DNA from: Streptomyces sp. RKAG293
GTDB taxonomy: Bacteria > Actinomycetota > Actinomycetes > Streptomycetales > Streptomycetaceae
NCBI RefSeq assembly: GCF_023701745.1
Contig: NZ_JAJOZB010000001.1
Location: 6,743,001 to 6,807,000 of the forward strand
Direction of reading: 5' to 3'
Length of the DNA stretch: 64,000 nucleotides
Of the stretch, positions 57,212-64,000 are shown piece after piece. The notes beneath the pieces are model-generated. The model saw only the letters and a list, made by a program, of their open reading frames with translations. It was not told the DNA's origin and did no database searches. Each line of letters opens with the position of its first letter. Position 1 is the stretch's first letter. Both the position numbers and the translations under genes were made by a program.

Positions 57212-58330
57212 ATGGTTGTGTCAACCCCTGTCTCCGCCCTCGCCCAGACCGCCGGTTCCGCCTCCGTCGCCGGAGGCCCGGCGACCCTGTGCGGCCGGAT
57301 GCCCCAGGTACCCGCGGACCGGCTGGTCGCCGAAATGGTGCCGCCGCCGCGCTTCGACACCGTCCGGTTCGACAACTACCTCCCGGACCCCGATCAGCCC
57401 AGCCAGACGGACGCGGTGAAGGCGCTCAGCGGCTTCGCGGCGACCCTCGGCGGGGCGACGGCGGTCAACGGCGGCAGGAAGCGCTGGTTCCGGCGCGAGT
57501 CCCAGGCCCCGGCCGGGCCCGGCGGGGTCTACCTCGACGGCGGGTACGGCGTCGGCAAGACCCACCTGCTCGCCTCGCTCTGGCACGCGGCCCCCGCGCC
57601 GCGCGAGCTGAAGGCGTTCGGCACGTTCGTGGAGCTCACCAACCTCGTCGGGGCGCTCGGCTTCCAGCAGGCGGTACAGGCCCTGAGCGGCCACCGGCTG
57701 GTCTGCATCGACGAGTTCGAGCTGGACGACCCGGGCGACACCGTGCTGGTGTCCTCCCTGCTCGGCAAGCTCGCCGACGCGGGCGTGAAGCTCGCCGCGA
57801 CGTCGAACACGCTGCCGGGCAAGCTCGGCGAGGGCCGCTTCGCCGCCTCCGACTTCATGCGGGAGATCCAGGGGCTGTCCTCCCGCTTCCTCCCGCTGCG
57901 CATCGACGGCCAGGACTACCGGCACCGCGGACTGCCCGAGGCCCCGTCGCCCTACTCGGACCGGCAGGTCACCGAGGCGGCGGACCGTACGCCGGGAGCC
58001 TCGCTCGACGACTTCGGCCCGCTCCTCGACCACCTGGCGCGGGTCCACCCCAGCCGCTACGGAGCGCTGTGCGACGGCGTCGACGCCGTCTTCCTGCGGG
58101 CCGTGCGACCGGTGGCCGACCAGGCCACGGCGCTGCGGCTGGTGGTGCTCGCCGACCGGCTGTACGACCGCGAGGTGCCCGTGATGGCCTCCGGCACCCC
58201 GTTCGACCAGATCTTCAGCGAGGAGATGCTGGCCGGCGGCTACCGCAAGAAGTACTTCCGGGCCATATCCCGGCTCACCGCGCTCGCCCGTGACGCGAAG
58301 CAGCTCCCCGGCGCTGGCGCCACCGCCTGA
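57212..58330 (+). CDS. zapE: cell division protein ZapE/AFG1-like ATPase
   Basis: A 372-residue AFG1-family P-loop ATPase. Walker A is GGYGVGKTHLLASLW, Walker B is LVCIDEFELDD, the sensor region ATSNTLPGKLGEGRF and the family segment FQQAV and YRKKYFRAISRL follow. In enterobacteria ZapE acts at the divisome; in mitochondria AFG1 helps in protein quality control. ATG 57212 is used, with GTG 57218 as an alternative; GGAGG is 11 bases upstream of the former. PPK2 follows 19 bases downstream and may be cotranscribed. Confidence 0.9.
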   Translation: MVVSTPVSALAQTAGSASVAGGPATLCGRMPQVPADRLVAEMVPPPRFDTVRFDNYLPDPDQPSQTDAVKALSGFAATLGGATAVNGGRKRWFRRESQAPAGPGGVYLDGGYGVGKTHLLASLWHAAPAPRELKAFGTFVELTNLVGALGFQQAVQALSGHRLVCIDEFELDDPGDTVLVSSLLGKLADAGVKLAATSNTLPGKLGEGRFAASDFMREIQGLSSRFLPLRIDGQDYRHRGLPEAPSPYSDRQVTEAADRTPGASLDDFGPLLDHLARVHPSRYGALCDGVDAVFLRAVRPVADQATALRLVVLADRLYDREVPVMASGTPFDQIFSEEMLAGGYRKKYFRAISRLTALARDAKQLPGAGATA

Positions 58331-58349
58331 TCCGTCGCAGGATCGAGGC

Positions 58350-59294
58350 ATGGCGAAGGACGGCAAGAGCGACAAGGCCGGCAAGCACGGCAAGGACGAA
58401 CCGGGCCGGACGAGCGGCAAGGGCGGGACGCGGCGCGACGTGGACGCCCCCGTCGCCGACCTCCGTTCGCTGCTGCGGGTGACACCGGGCGGCGGCCCGG
58501 TCCGGCTGAAGGCGCACGACTCCTCCGGCACCCCCGGCGGGCCGTCCGGCAAGAAGCAGGCGCTGGCCGAGACCGCGGAGATGGGCGTACGCCTGGCCGA
58601 ACTGCAGGAACGGCTCTTCGCGCAGAGCACGGCGGGCGACCCGCGCGCCCTGCTGCTCGTGCTGCAGGGCATGGACACCTCCGGCAAGGGCGGCACGGTC
58701 AAGCACGTCGTCGGCCAGTTCAACCCGTCAGGGCTGCGGATGCGCGCCTTCAAGGCGCCGACGCACGAGGAGCAGCAGCACCCCTTCCTCTGGCGGATCC
58801 GCCGGGCGCTGCCGCGCCCCGGCGAGGTCGGCATCTTCGACCGCTCGCACTACGAGGACGTGCTGATCGTCCGGGTCCGGAACCTGGTGCCGCGCGCCAC
58901 CTGGTCCAAGCGCTACCGGACCATCAACGCGTTCGAGCAGTCGCTCGTCGACGACGGCGCCACCATCGTGAAGGTGTTCCTGCACATCGGCCACGAGGAG
59001 CAGCGCGACCGGCTGCTGGAACGGCTCGACAACCCGGAGAAGCACTGGAAGTTCAACGTCGGCGACATCGAGGAACGGGCCCTGTGGCCCGATTACCAGC
59101 AGGCGTACGAGGTCGCGTTGCAGAAGTGCTCCACCGACGCCGCGCCCTGGTACCTGGTCCCCGCGGACCGCAAGTGGTACCGGAACTGGGCGATCAGCAA
59201 GCTGCTGCTGGAACACCTGGAGCTGATGGACCCGGCCTACCCGAAGGGCGATTTCGACGTCGAGGAGTGCCGGGCGCGGCTGCTCGCCACCTGA
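58350..59294 (+). CDS. ppk2: polyphosphate kinase 2 family protein
   Basis: A 314-residue PPK2-type kinase that moves phosphate between polyphosphate and nucleotides. Walker A is QGMDTSGKGG, the lid-side motif DRSHYEDVLIVRV and the segment DNPEKHWKFNVGDIEERALW are characteristic; the last block WYLVPADRKWYRNWAISKLL is also typical of class I/III enzymes. The first 50 residues are Lys/Gly/Asp-rich and probably disordered. ATG 58350 follows GGATCGAGG. Nucleotide preference is not readable. It converges with the zinc-ribbon gene, 19 bases apart. Confidence 0.93.
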   Translation: MAKDGKSDKAGKHGKDEPGRTSGKGGTRRDVDAPVADLRSLLRVTPGGGPVRLKAHDSSGTPGGPSGKKQALAETAEMGVRLAELQERLFAQSTAGDPRALLLVLQGMDTSGKGGTVKHVVGQFNPSGLRMRAFKAPTHEEQQHPFLWRIRRALPRPGEVGIFDRSHYEDVLIVRVRNLVPRATWSKRYRTINAFEQSLVDDGATIVKVFLHIGHEEQRDRLLERLDNPEKHWKFNVGDIEERALWPDYQQAYEVALQKCSTDAAPWYLVPADRKWYRNWAISKLLLEHLELMDPAYPKGDFDVEECRARLLAT

Positions 59295-59313
59295 CCGTGA
59301 GCCCGGACCGGCG

Positions 59314-59502
59314 TCAGCCGGAACAGGCGGTGCGCTGGGCCTCCTGCCATTCGCAGACCGGGCACATCGTCAGGCCGGGCAGCGAGGCCGGATACTCCGT
59401 CGGCTTGCCGCACAGCACGCAGGCGGCGCGCGGCCCGTCCTGCGTGAGGGGCGGGGCGGGGGCCGCTTCGGGTTCGCCGGGGTCGGCGTAGCACTCGGTC
59501 AC
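59314..59502 (-). CDS. small zinc-ribbon-like protein
   Basis: A 62-residue protein with two CxxC knuckles (CVLCGKPTEYP and CPVCEWQEA) spaced as in a zinc ribbon, and an acidic N-terminus. The GTG start at 59502 overlaps the treZ stop (GTGA), so it is translated with TreZ. It resembles small metal-binding proteins of unknown role that accompany many Streptomyces genes. The 62-codon frame is missed when only ATG starts are used. Confidence 0.65.
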   Translation of the reverse strand: MTECYADPGEPEAAPAPPLTQDGPRAACVLCGKPTEYPASLPGLTMCPVCEWQEAQRTACSG

Positions 59503-61268
59503 CCGTCCACCGTACTGCGCAGCACCACGGCCGCGCGGGCGGCCAGGTGCAGCACGCCGTCCGGGCCGGGCGGCTCGCAGCGGGGCCAGGCCGCGGCGAC
59601 GGTGGTGCCTGCGGGCCCCGCGGGCTCGGCGGCGAACGGGCCGGTGAGCGGGACGGCCGCCGGGCCGTCCGAGAAGTTCACCGCGGTCAGGAAGCGCCCG
59701 CGGCGCACGGTGAGCACCTCCCCGGTGATGCCGATGTCGGGCGGGGGCGTCAGCAGCCCGGCGCCGGACAGTTCCGGCTCGGCCTGCCGCAGCGCGATCA
59801 GTTCGCGGTACCAGCCGAGCAGCCGGGCGTGCGGATCGCGGTCGGGCTCCGACCAGTCGAGGCAGGACCGCAGGCGGGTGGCGGGGTCCTGCGGGTCCGG
59901 GATGTCCTCGGCGGCCCAGCCGTGCCCGGCGAACTCCCGGCGGCGGCCCCGCGTGATCGCCGCGGCGAGGTCCGGGTCGTCGTGATCGGTGAAGAACTGC
60001 CAGGGCGTGGCCGCGCCCCACTCCTCGCCCATGAAGAGCATCGGGGTGAAGGGCGAGGTGAGGACGACCGCGGCGGCGAGGGCGAGCTGCTCCGGGGTGA
60101 GCCGGTCGCCGGTGGCGCGGTTGCCGATCTGGTCATGGGTCTGCGAGTAGCCGAGGAAACGGTGGGCCGGGGTCGTCGCACGGTCCACCGGCCGGCCGTG
60201 ACGGCGGCCGCGGAAGGACGAGTAGCTGCCGTCGTGGAAGAAGACGCGGGTCAGCGTCTTGGCGAGCGCGGTGAGCGGCTCGCGCGCGAAGTCGGCGTAG
60301 TAGCCCTGGGATTCACCGGTCAGCGCGGTGTGCAGACAGTGGTGGAGATCGTCGTTCCACTGCGCGGTCAGACCGAGCCCGCCGGCCTCGCGGGGGGTGG
60401 TGGTGCGCGGGTCGTTGACGTCGGACTCGGCGATCAGGAACAGCGGACGGCCGAGCGAGTCCGACAGCGCGTCGACCGCCGCCGACAGCTCCTCCAGGAA
60501 GTGCAGCGCCCGCGTGTCGACGAGCGCGTGCACGGCGTCCAGCCGCAGCCCGTCGAGGTGGTAGTCGCGCAGCCAGGCCAGGGCGCTGCCGATGAGGAAC
60601 GCGCGCACCTCGTCGGAACCCGGGGCGTCGAGGTTGACGGCGTCGCCCCACGGGGTGTGGTGCCGGTCGGTGAAGTACGGGCCGAACGGCGGGAGATGGT
60701 TCCCGGACGGGCCGAGATGGTTGTGGACCACGTCCAGGACCACCCCGAGGCCGTGCGCATGGGCCGCGTCCACGAACCGCTTGAGCCCGTCGGGCCCCCC
60801 GTAGGGCTCGTGCACGGCCCACAGCGAGACACCCTCGTAGCCCCAGCCGTGGGTGCCGGGGAACGGGCAGACGGGCATCAGCTCCACATGGGTGACGCCC
60901 AGCTCCGCCAGATGCGGCAGGTGCCCGATCGCGGCGTCGAAGGTGCCCTCACGGGTGAACGTGCCGACGTGCAGCTCGTACAGCACCGCGCCCGGCAGCG
61001 GGCGGCCGTCCCACGGAAGCGTCCAGTCGAACGCGTCATGGTCCACGACGGCGCTCGCGCCGTCCGGGCCGTCCGGCTGGCGGCGCGAGCGCGGGTCGGG
61101 CAGCGGCGGGCCGCCGTCGAGAACGTACGCATAGCGGCCGTCCGGGCCCGCCGGCGCCTCGGTACGCCACCAGCCGCCGCGGGCCGGATCCGGCGCCAGG
61201 GGACGGGTGCGGTCCCCGGTCAGCACGTCGACGCGCGCCGCGTTCGGCGCCCACACCTCGAACAGCAC
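59499..61268 (-). CDS. treZ: malto-oligosyltrehalose trehalohydrolase
   Basis: A 589-residue GH13 enzyme that releases trehalose from maltooligosyl-trehalose made by TreY. An N-terminal CBM48-like domain (FEVWAPNAARVDVLTGDRTR) precedes the barrel. Catalytic residues are the nucleophile Asp in DGLRLDAVHAL, the acid Glu in LIAESDVND and the transition-state Asp in YSQTHDQIGNR. TreZ-specific YELHVGTFTREGTFDAAI and GYEGVSLWAVHEPYGG are present. GTG 61268. TreY is not adjacent within the window. Confidence 0.95.
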   Translation of the reverse strand: MLFEVWAPNAARVDVLTGDRTRPLAPDPARGGWWRTEAPAGPDGRYAYVLDGGPPLPDPRSRRQPDGPDGASAVVDHDAFDWTLPWDGRPLPGAVLYELHVGTFTREGTFDAAIGHLPHLAELGVTHVELMPVCPFPGTHGWGYEGVSLWAVHEPYGGPDGLKRFVDAAHAHGLGVVLDVVHNHLGPSGNHLPPFGPYFTDRHHTPWGDAVNLDAPGSDEVRAFLIGSALAWLRDYHLDGLRLDAVHALVDTRALHFLEELSAAVDALSDSLGRPLFLIAESDVNDPRTTTPREAGGLGLTAQWNDDLHHCLHTALTGESQGYYADFAREPLTALAKTLTRVFFHDGSYSSFRGRRHGRPVDRATTPAHRFLGYSQTHDQIGNRATGDRLTPEQLALAAAVVLTSPFTPMLFMGEEWGAATPWQFFTDHDDPDLAAAITRGRRREFAGHGWAAEDIPDPQDPATRLRSCLDWSEPDRDPHARLLGWYRELIALRQAEPELSGAGLLTPPPDIGITGEVLTVRRGRFLTAVNFSDGPAAVPLTGPFAAEPAGPAGTTVAAAWPRCEPPGPDGVLHLAARAAVVLRSTVDG

Positions 61269-61339
61269 TGGCGGCTCCTCGGATCGGTCCCTCGGGGACG
61301 TTCTTCGGCCTTCGCGGACCTTCGCACCCTAGTGTCCGG

Positions 61340-61371
61340 CGGGCGGCCGGGCATCAGGGCCCGGCCGCCCG
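61340..61371 (-). terminator. terminator hairpin after the GNAT gene
   Basis: A perfect 13-bp stem (61340-61352 and 61359-61371) with a 6-nt loop, 40 bases downstream of the GNAT stop on the minus strand. Confidence 0.8.
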
Positions 61372-61410
61372 GCACACCGCACCGCGGCGTCCGGCGTGCG
61401 GCGGGCAGGA

Positions 61411-62319
61411 TCAGATGAAGTTGATCCGCTCCTGGGATATGGGGTAGCCCGCCTTCGCGAAGTTCGCCGCCATCGGGAAGTTGCCCTGGTCGGTGGCGGC
61501 GGTGATGCGGGTCGCGCCCTGCTCCACGAGGTCCTGCGTGCACTCGACGAGCAGATCGTAGGCGTAACCGTGCCCGCGCTGCTCCGGCACGACGCCGATG
61601 AAGCCGATGGTCGGGCCCGCCGGGTTGTGGGCCGGGATGTGCAGGCCCGCCGGCGCACCGTCGGGGGTGCAGGCCAGCCGCCACCAGTCGCGCGGTGAGG
61701 GCAGCCAGTGGAGCCAGCCGAGGAATGCGGTGGCGGCGGCCTCGCCACCGACCTTGTCGATCTCCGCACGGTCGTGCGCGTCGAGGGTGCCCTGCTGGAT
61801 GCGGCGCACGACGTCCAGGATCACCGCGTCGTCGGGCTCGGGCCGGTACTCCAGGCGCCCGGTGCGCGCGGGGAGCGGGTCGCCGGCGGTCCAGGTGTAG
61901 CGGTAGCGCTCGACGAGCTGCTTGAGCCCGGCCTCGGTGACGGCGTCGATCCGGGACCGGGCGGCGGCCAGCAGCTCCGGCCGTTCGCGCCAGCCGGGCG
62001 GCAGCAGCAGGTCGTACTCGCCGTACAGCGGGGCGGCCTTGAGCAGTCGTACCCCCGCGCCGGCCTCGCCGTCGGCGAAGTCGAACCAGTCGAGCGCCTT
62101 CGGCTGCTCGTCGTCGGCGCCCGCCCACCAGGCGGCGCGGGCCACGACGACACCGTCGCGCAGGGCGACCCAGGTCCATTCGGGGCGGTAGTCGCCGCCG
62201 TCGGCGACCATGCGGTACGGGTCGCCGAGGATCGCGCGGCCGACGAGCCCGGGATCGGCGAGGGAGGTGAAGAGATGCGCTTCGCCCGCGACGAGCGGAC
62301 GGATGACCAGCTCAGACAT
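61411..62319 (-). CDS. GNAT-family N-acetyltransferase
   Basis: A 302-residue acetyltransferase. The acetyl-CoA-binding motif A is IGFIGVVPEQRGHGYAYDLL, where QRGHGY fits (Q/R)xxG(x)G, and the following strand ends ITAATDQGNFPMAANFAKAG, the usual GNAT C-terminal block. The N-terminal 180 residues form a second, less conserved half. The substrate is not known. The mRNA leader contains a small SD-equipped ORF and a hairpin that could attenuate expression. GAAGGACCTC precedes the ATG. Confidence 0.9.
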   Translation of the reverse strand: MSELVIRPLVAGEAHLFTSLADPGLVGRAILGDPYRMVADGGDYRPEWTWVALRDGVVVARAAWWAGADDEQPKALDWFDFADGEAGAGVRLLKAAPLYGEYDLLLPPGWRERPELLAAARSRIDAVTEAGLKQLVERYRYTWTAGDPLPARTGRLEYRPEPDDAVILDVVRRIQQGTLDAHDRAEIDKVGGEAAATAFLGWLHWLPSPRDWWRLACTPDGAPAGLHIPAHNPAGPTIGFIGVVPEQRGHGYAYDLLVECTQDLVEQGATRITAATDQGNFPMAANFAKAGYPISQERINFI

Positions 62320-62338
62320 GAGGTCCTTCGGGAGAGTG

Positions 62339-62389
62339 CCGCGCTCCCGGTCAGATGTGGGACGCCCGGTGGTCAGGGCGGGAGCGCGG
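62339..62389 (-). promoter_or_regulatory. leader hairpin between the small upstream ORF and the GNAT gene
   Basis: A perfect 10-bp inverted repeat, CCGCGCTCCC (62339-62348) and GGGAGCGCGG (62380-62389). In the minus-strand transcript the first arm lies inside the 18-codon upstream ORF and the second arm lies just past its stop, about 20 bases before the GNAT start. Confidence 0.5.
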
Positions 62390-62407
62390 GGAGGATGTGA
62401 CGGACAT
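62351..62407 (-). CDS. 18-residue upstream ORF (possible leader peptide)
   Basis: ATG 62407 to TGA 62351 encodes MSVTSSPRSRPDHRASHI. AAGGAGG stands eight bases before the ATG, a near-ideal ribosome-binding site. It is upstream of and in the same direction as the GNAT gene. The peptide is rich in Ser, Arg and His, residues which could sense amino acid supply, but nothing proves translation. Confidence 0.4.
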   Translation of the reverse strand: MSVTSSPRSRPDHRASHI

Positions 62408-62494
62408 CGCTCTCGCCTCCTTCCGTGATCATCTTGGGCGTGCGGACACCGTAGCCCGGTCCCGGAGAGGCTGTCCAGGGACTATTTTGGCCGG

Positions 62495-63004
62495 ATGATC
62501 CAGCGCCAGGAAGTACCCGTCGTCCGGCATGCCACCAGGTCCGATCTGCCGCGCGTCGCGGAACTCGCCATCTCCCATGCCGCCTACGAGCAGGCCGACC
62601 CGCCCGCCGCAGGCTTCGCGGAGCGGCTCGCCGACGCGCTCTTCGACCGTCCCGAGCCCCGGCTGATCTGCCTCGTGGCGGAGCTGCGGGACGGCTCGCT
62701 GGCCGGCTACGCGACCTGCACCCCCGAGTTCGCCACCTGGTCCGGCCATGAGTACCTGCACATGGACTGCCTCTTCCTCGACGGCGAGCACCGCGGCCTG
62801 GGCCTCGGCCGGCTGCTCATCGACGCGGTCGCGGCCGAGGCGGCGGCGCTCGGTCTGCAGGAGGTGCAGTGGAACACCCCGGTCTGGAACGAGGGCGCCA
62901 TCCGGTTCTACGACCGCCTCGGCGCCACCTCCCGGGAGAAGCGCCGCTACGCCTGGACGGTGCCGGCCGGCGCGGGAACGCTGCGCGCCGTCAGCTCCTC
63001 GTAG
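62495..63004 (+). CDS. GNAT-family N-acetyltransferase
   Basis: A 169-residue acetyltransferase with the N-terminal RHATRSDLPRVAELAISH helix and acetyl-CoA motif LDGEHRGLGLGRLLIDAVAA, then QWNTPVWNEGAIRFYDRLGA, the C-terminal block in which the Tyr serves as general acid. Small-molecule amine acetylation is likely; substrate unknown. ATG 62495 lies 175 bases divergent from the other GNAT. The 3' end overlaps the convergent LtrA-like gene by 58 bases. Confidence 0.92.
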   Translation: MIQRQEVPVVRHATRSDLPRVAELAISHAAYEQADPPAAGFAERLADALFDRPEPRLICLVAELRDGSLAGYATCTPEFATWSGHEYLHMDCLFLDGEHRGLGLGRLLIDAVAAEAAALGLQEVQWNTPVWNEGAIRFYDRLGATSREKRRYAWTVPAGAGTLRAVSSS

Positions 63005-64000
63005 CCGAAGCACAGACCCAGCACCAGGACGGCACCGCCGACCTGGGCGAGTGCCGTGAGACGGGTGCCGAGCGGGACGGTGACGGCGAGCAGGGCAGCG
63101 GCGCAGAGCCGGGGGAGGAGCGGCCCGAGGCGGATGGCGCGGCGGATGGCGGTGTCGGCGGCGAGGAAGAGCGCGATGCCGCCCGCGAGCGCCCAGGCCT
63201 GGGCGTCGCCGAGCTGGTCCCCGGCGTGGCCGACGGCGGACTTGACGCCCGCGGCGAAGAGCAGGACGCCGAGCAGCAGCCCGTAGTGGCCGAGGTTGTA
63301 GATCCGCACGGCCGCGAAGTTCCGCTGCCGGGCGGGCAGTTCCGCCAGGGCGTGCTCTCCCCGTTCGTCGTTCCCGTGGCCGAAGTACGCCCACCACAGC
63401 CCGAGACAGACGCAGAGCATCAGGACGGCGGCGCTGACCCGCCCGGCGGTGAGCGGCGCGTCGCCCGCCCCGACGCCGATCGCGATCACGGACTCGCCGA
63501 ACGCCACGATCATGACCAGGCCGTGCCGCTCGACGAAGTGGCCGCAGCGGATGGTGAATTCCCCCAGACCCACCAGCCGGGGCGTGGAGAGCTGGATGAC
63601 GAGGGACACCGCCCACAGGGAAAGCTGCGCGGTGCCCTCCAGATAGCCGCCGATGACGACGAGGGCGGCGTTGAGGACGTTCAGCGCGCCCATCCGGGCC
63701 ACCGAGCTCAGGTCCACCCCCGAGGCGGCGAACGTGCCCGTGTGCACGGCTATGACGAAGAGGTAGGCGAGGCCGAAGACGACACCGCTGCCGTCGAAGG
63801 CGTGTGGAATCGCCAGCGAGATGATCAGGAAGCCGGCCATGCCGACGAGCATCAGCCCGCGCCGGCCGTGGGTGGTGGGCGGCACCGCGTTGGTGAGCCA
63901 GATGAACGCGTCGTACATCCACCAGATCACCGCGAGCATGATCACGACGCGCAGCAGCCCGCCCCCGTCGAGATGGTGGGCGAGGCTGGCGGTGAGCTGG
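62947..64000 (-). CDS. low temperature requirement protein A (LtrA)-like membrane protein, N-terminus outside the window
   Basis: At least 350 residues of a polytopic membrane protein of the LtrA family. Visible landmarks are WWMYDAFIWLTN, RCGHFVERHGLVMIVAFGES (the family core, with GESVIAIGVGA) and LGLWWAYFGHGNDERGEHAL. About ten hydrophobic segments are present. The frame stays open to the window end with no start upstream of GTG 63945 that would fit the family, and the residues before that GTG (LAHHLDGGGLLRV) look like normal LtrA sequence, so the gene continues beyond 64000. Function is unclear; the name derives from a Listeria mutant. Confidence 0.9.
   Translation of the reverse strand, partial: QLTASLAHHLDGGGLLRVVIMLAVIWWMYDAFIWLTNAVPPTTHGRRGLMLVGMAGFLIISLAIPHAFDGSGVVFGLAYLFVIAVHTGTFAASGVDLSSVARMGALNVLNAALVVIGGYLEGTAQLSLWAVSLVIQLSTPRLVGLGEFTIRCGHFVERHGLVMIVAFGESVIAIGVGAGDAPLTAGRVSAAVLMLCVCLGLWWAYFGHGNDERGEHALAELPARQRNFAAVRIYNLGHYGLLLGVLLFAAGVKSAVGHAGDQLGDAQAWALAGGIALFLAADTAIRRAIRLGPLLPRLCAAALLAVTVPLGTRLTALAQVGGAVLVLGLCFGYEELTARSVPAPAGTVQA

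Noticed and set aside
59547..61418. 623-codon plus-strand frame opposite treZ
   Set aside because: Antisense of a certain GH13 gene; no recognisable domain.

Overview
The window is a Streptomyces-type chromosomal segment. It has very high GC with strongly GC-biased third codon positions, many GTG starts, frequent 4-bp stop/start overlaps, and perfect GC-rich hairpins between transcription units. The gene order (aconitase, ngcEFG, a ROK regulator beside xylFGH, dxs, fadAB, hemE, hemG/hemQ, msrB, murC) matches, from memory, the SCO5999 to SCO6061 stretch of the Streptomyces coelicolor core. No rRNA, tRNA, CRISPR array, insertion sequence or integrase was seen.

Layout. 1-5.4 kb: end of aconitase, then an ngcEFG-type N-acetylglucosamine/chitobiose ABC importer with a DasR-like operator far upstream, and an aldo/keto reductase. 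5.4-14.9 kb: a compact divergent biosynthetic cluster that does not belong to the conserved core as I remember it. Its left arm encodes a discrete ACP, a stand-alone AMP ligase, a chorismate-lyase-like protein and two deoxysugar enzymes (NDP-hexose 2,3-dehydratase and a ketoreductase). Its right arm encodes a CobT-like phosphoribosyltransferase lacking the usual catalytic Glu, a HAD phosphatase, a free-standing condensation domain and a family-2 glycosyltransferase. The shared promoter region contains a second DasR-like palindrome. I read this as an undescribed pathway to a glycosylated, perhaps ribosylated, aryl (hydroxybenzoyl) metabolite.

15-28.6 kb: rok7B7 and xylFGH (xylose transport) with a nested inverted repeat before xylF, then dxs, an APC permease, a GT-C membrane protein, a DsbA-fold protein without CXXC, and a translationally coupled NlpC/P60 hydrolase and SPFH protein. 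28.6-41 kb: fadAB with a TACT-N4-AGTA palindrome upstream, RNase D, an orphan response regulator, DUF3000, and the haem genes hemE, hemG (coproporphyrinogen oxidase) and hemQ, plus a DUF4349 lipoprotein and a secreted tripeptidyl-aminopeptidase-like hydrolase.

41-44.4 kb: a four-gene operon of a DUF692 (MNIO) enzyme, a small partner protein, a TIGR04222 membrane protein ending in a Ser/Gly/Cys repeat tail with eight cysteines, and a second TIGR04222 protein without the tail. This looks like a modification system acting on the tail of a membrane protein and is the second strong candidate for new biology. 44.5-64 kb: PTH2-like protein, Sfp-type PPTase, a gamma-butyrolactone-receptor-like TetR gene with no good start codon, AIM24, an OlsB/OlsA-like acyltransferase pair, msrB, murC (with an in-frame repeat insertion), a two-component system diverging from an ABC exporter, a USP-like protein, a RibD-domain reductase, ZapE, PPK2, TreZ with a coupled zinc-ribbon gene, two GNATs (one behind an attenuator-like leader) and the start of an LtrA-like membrane protein cut by the window end.
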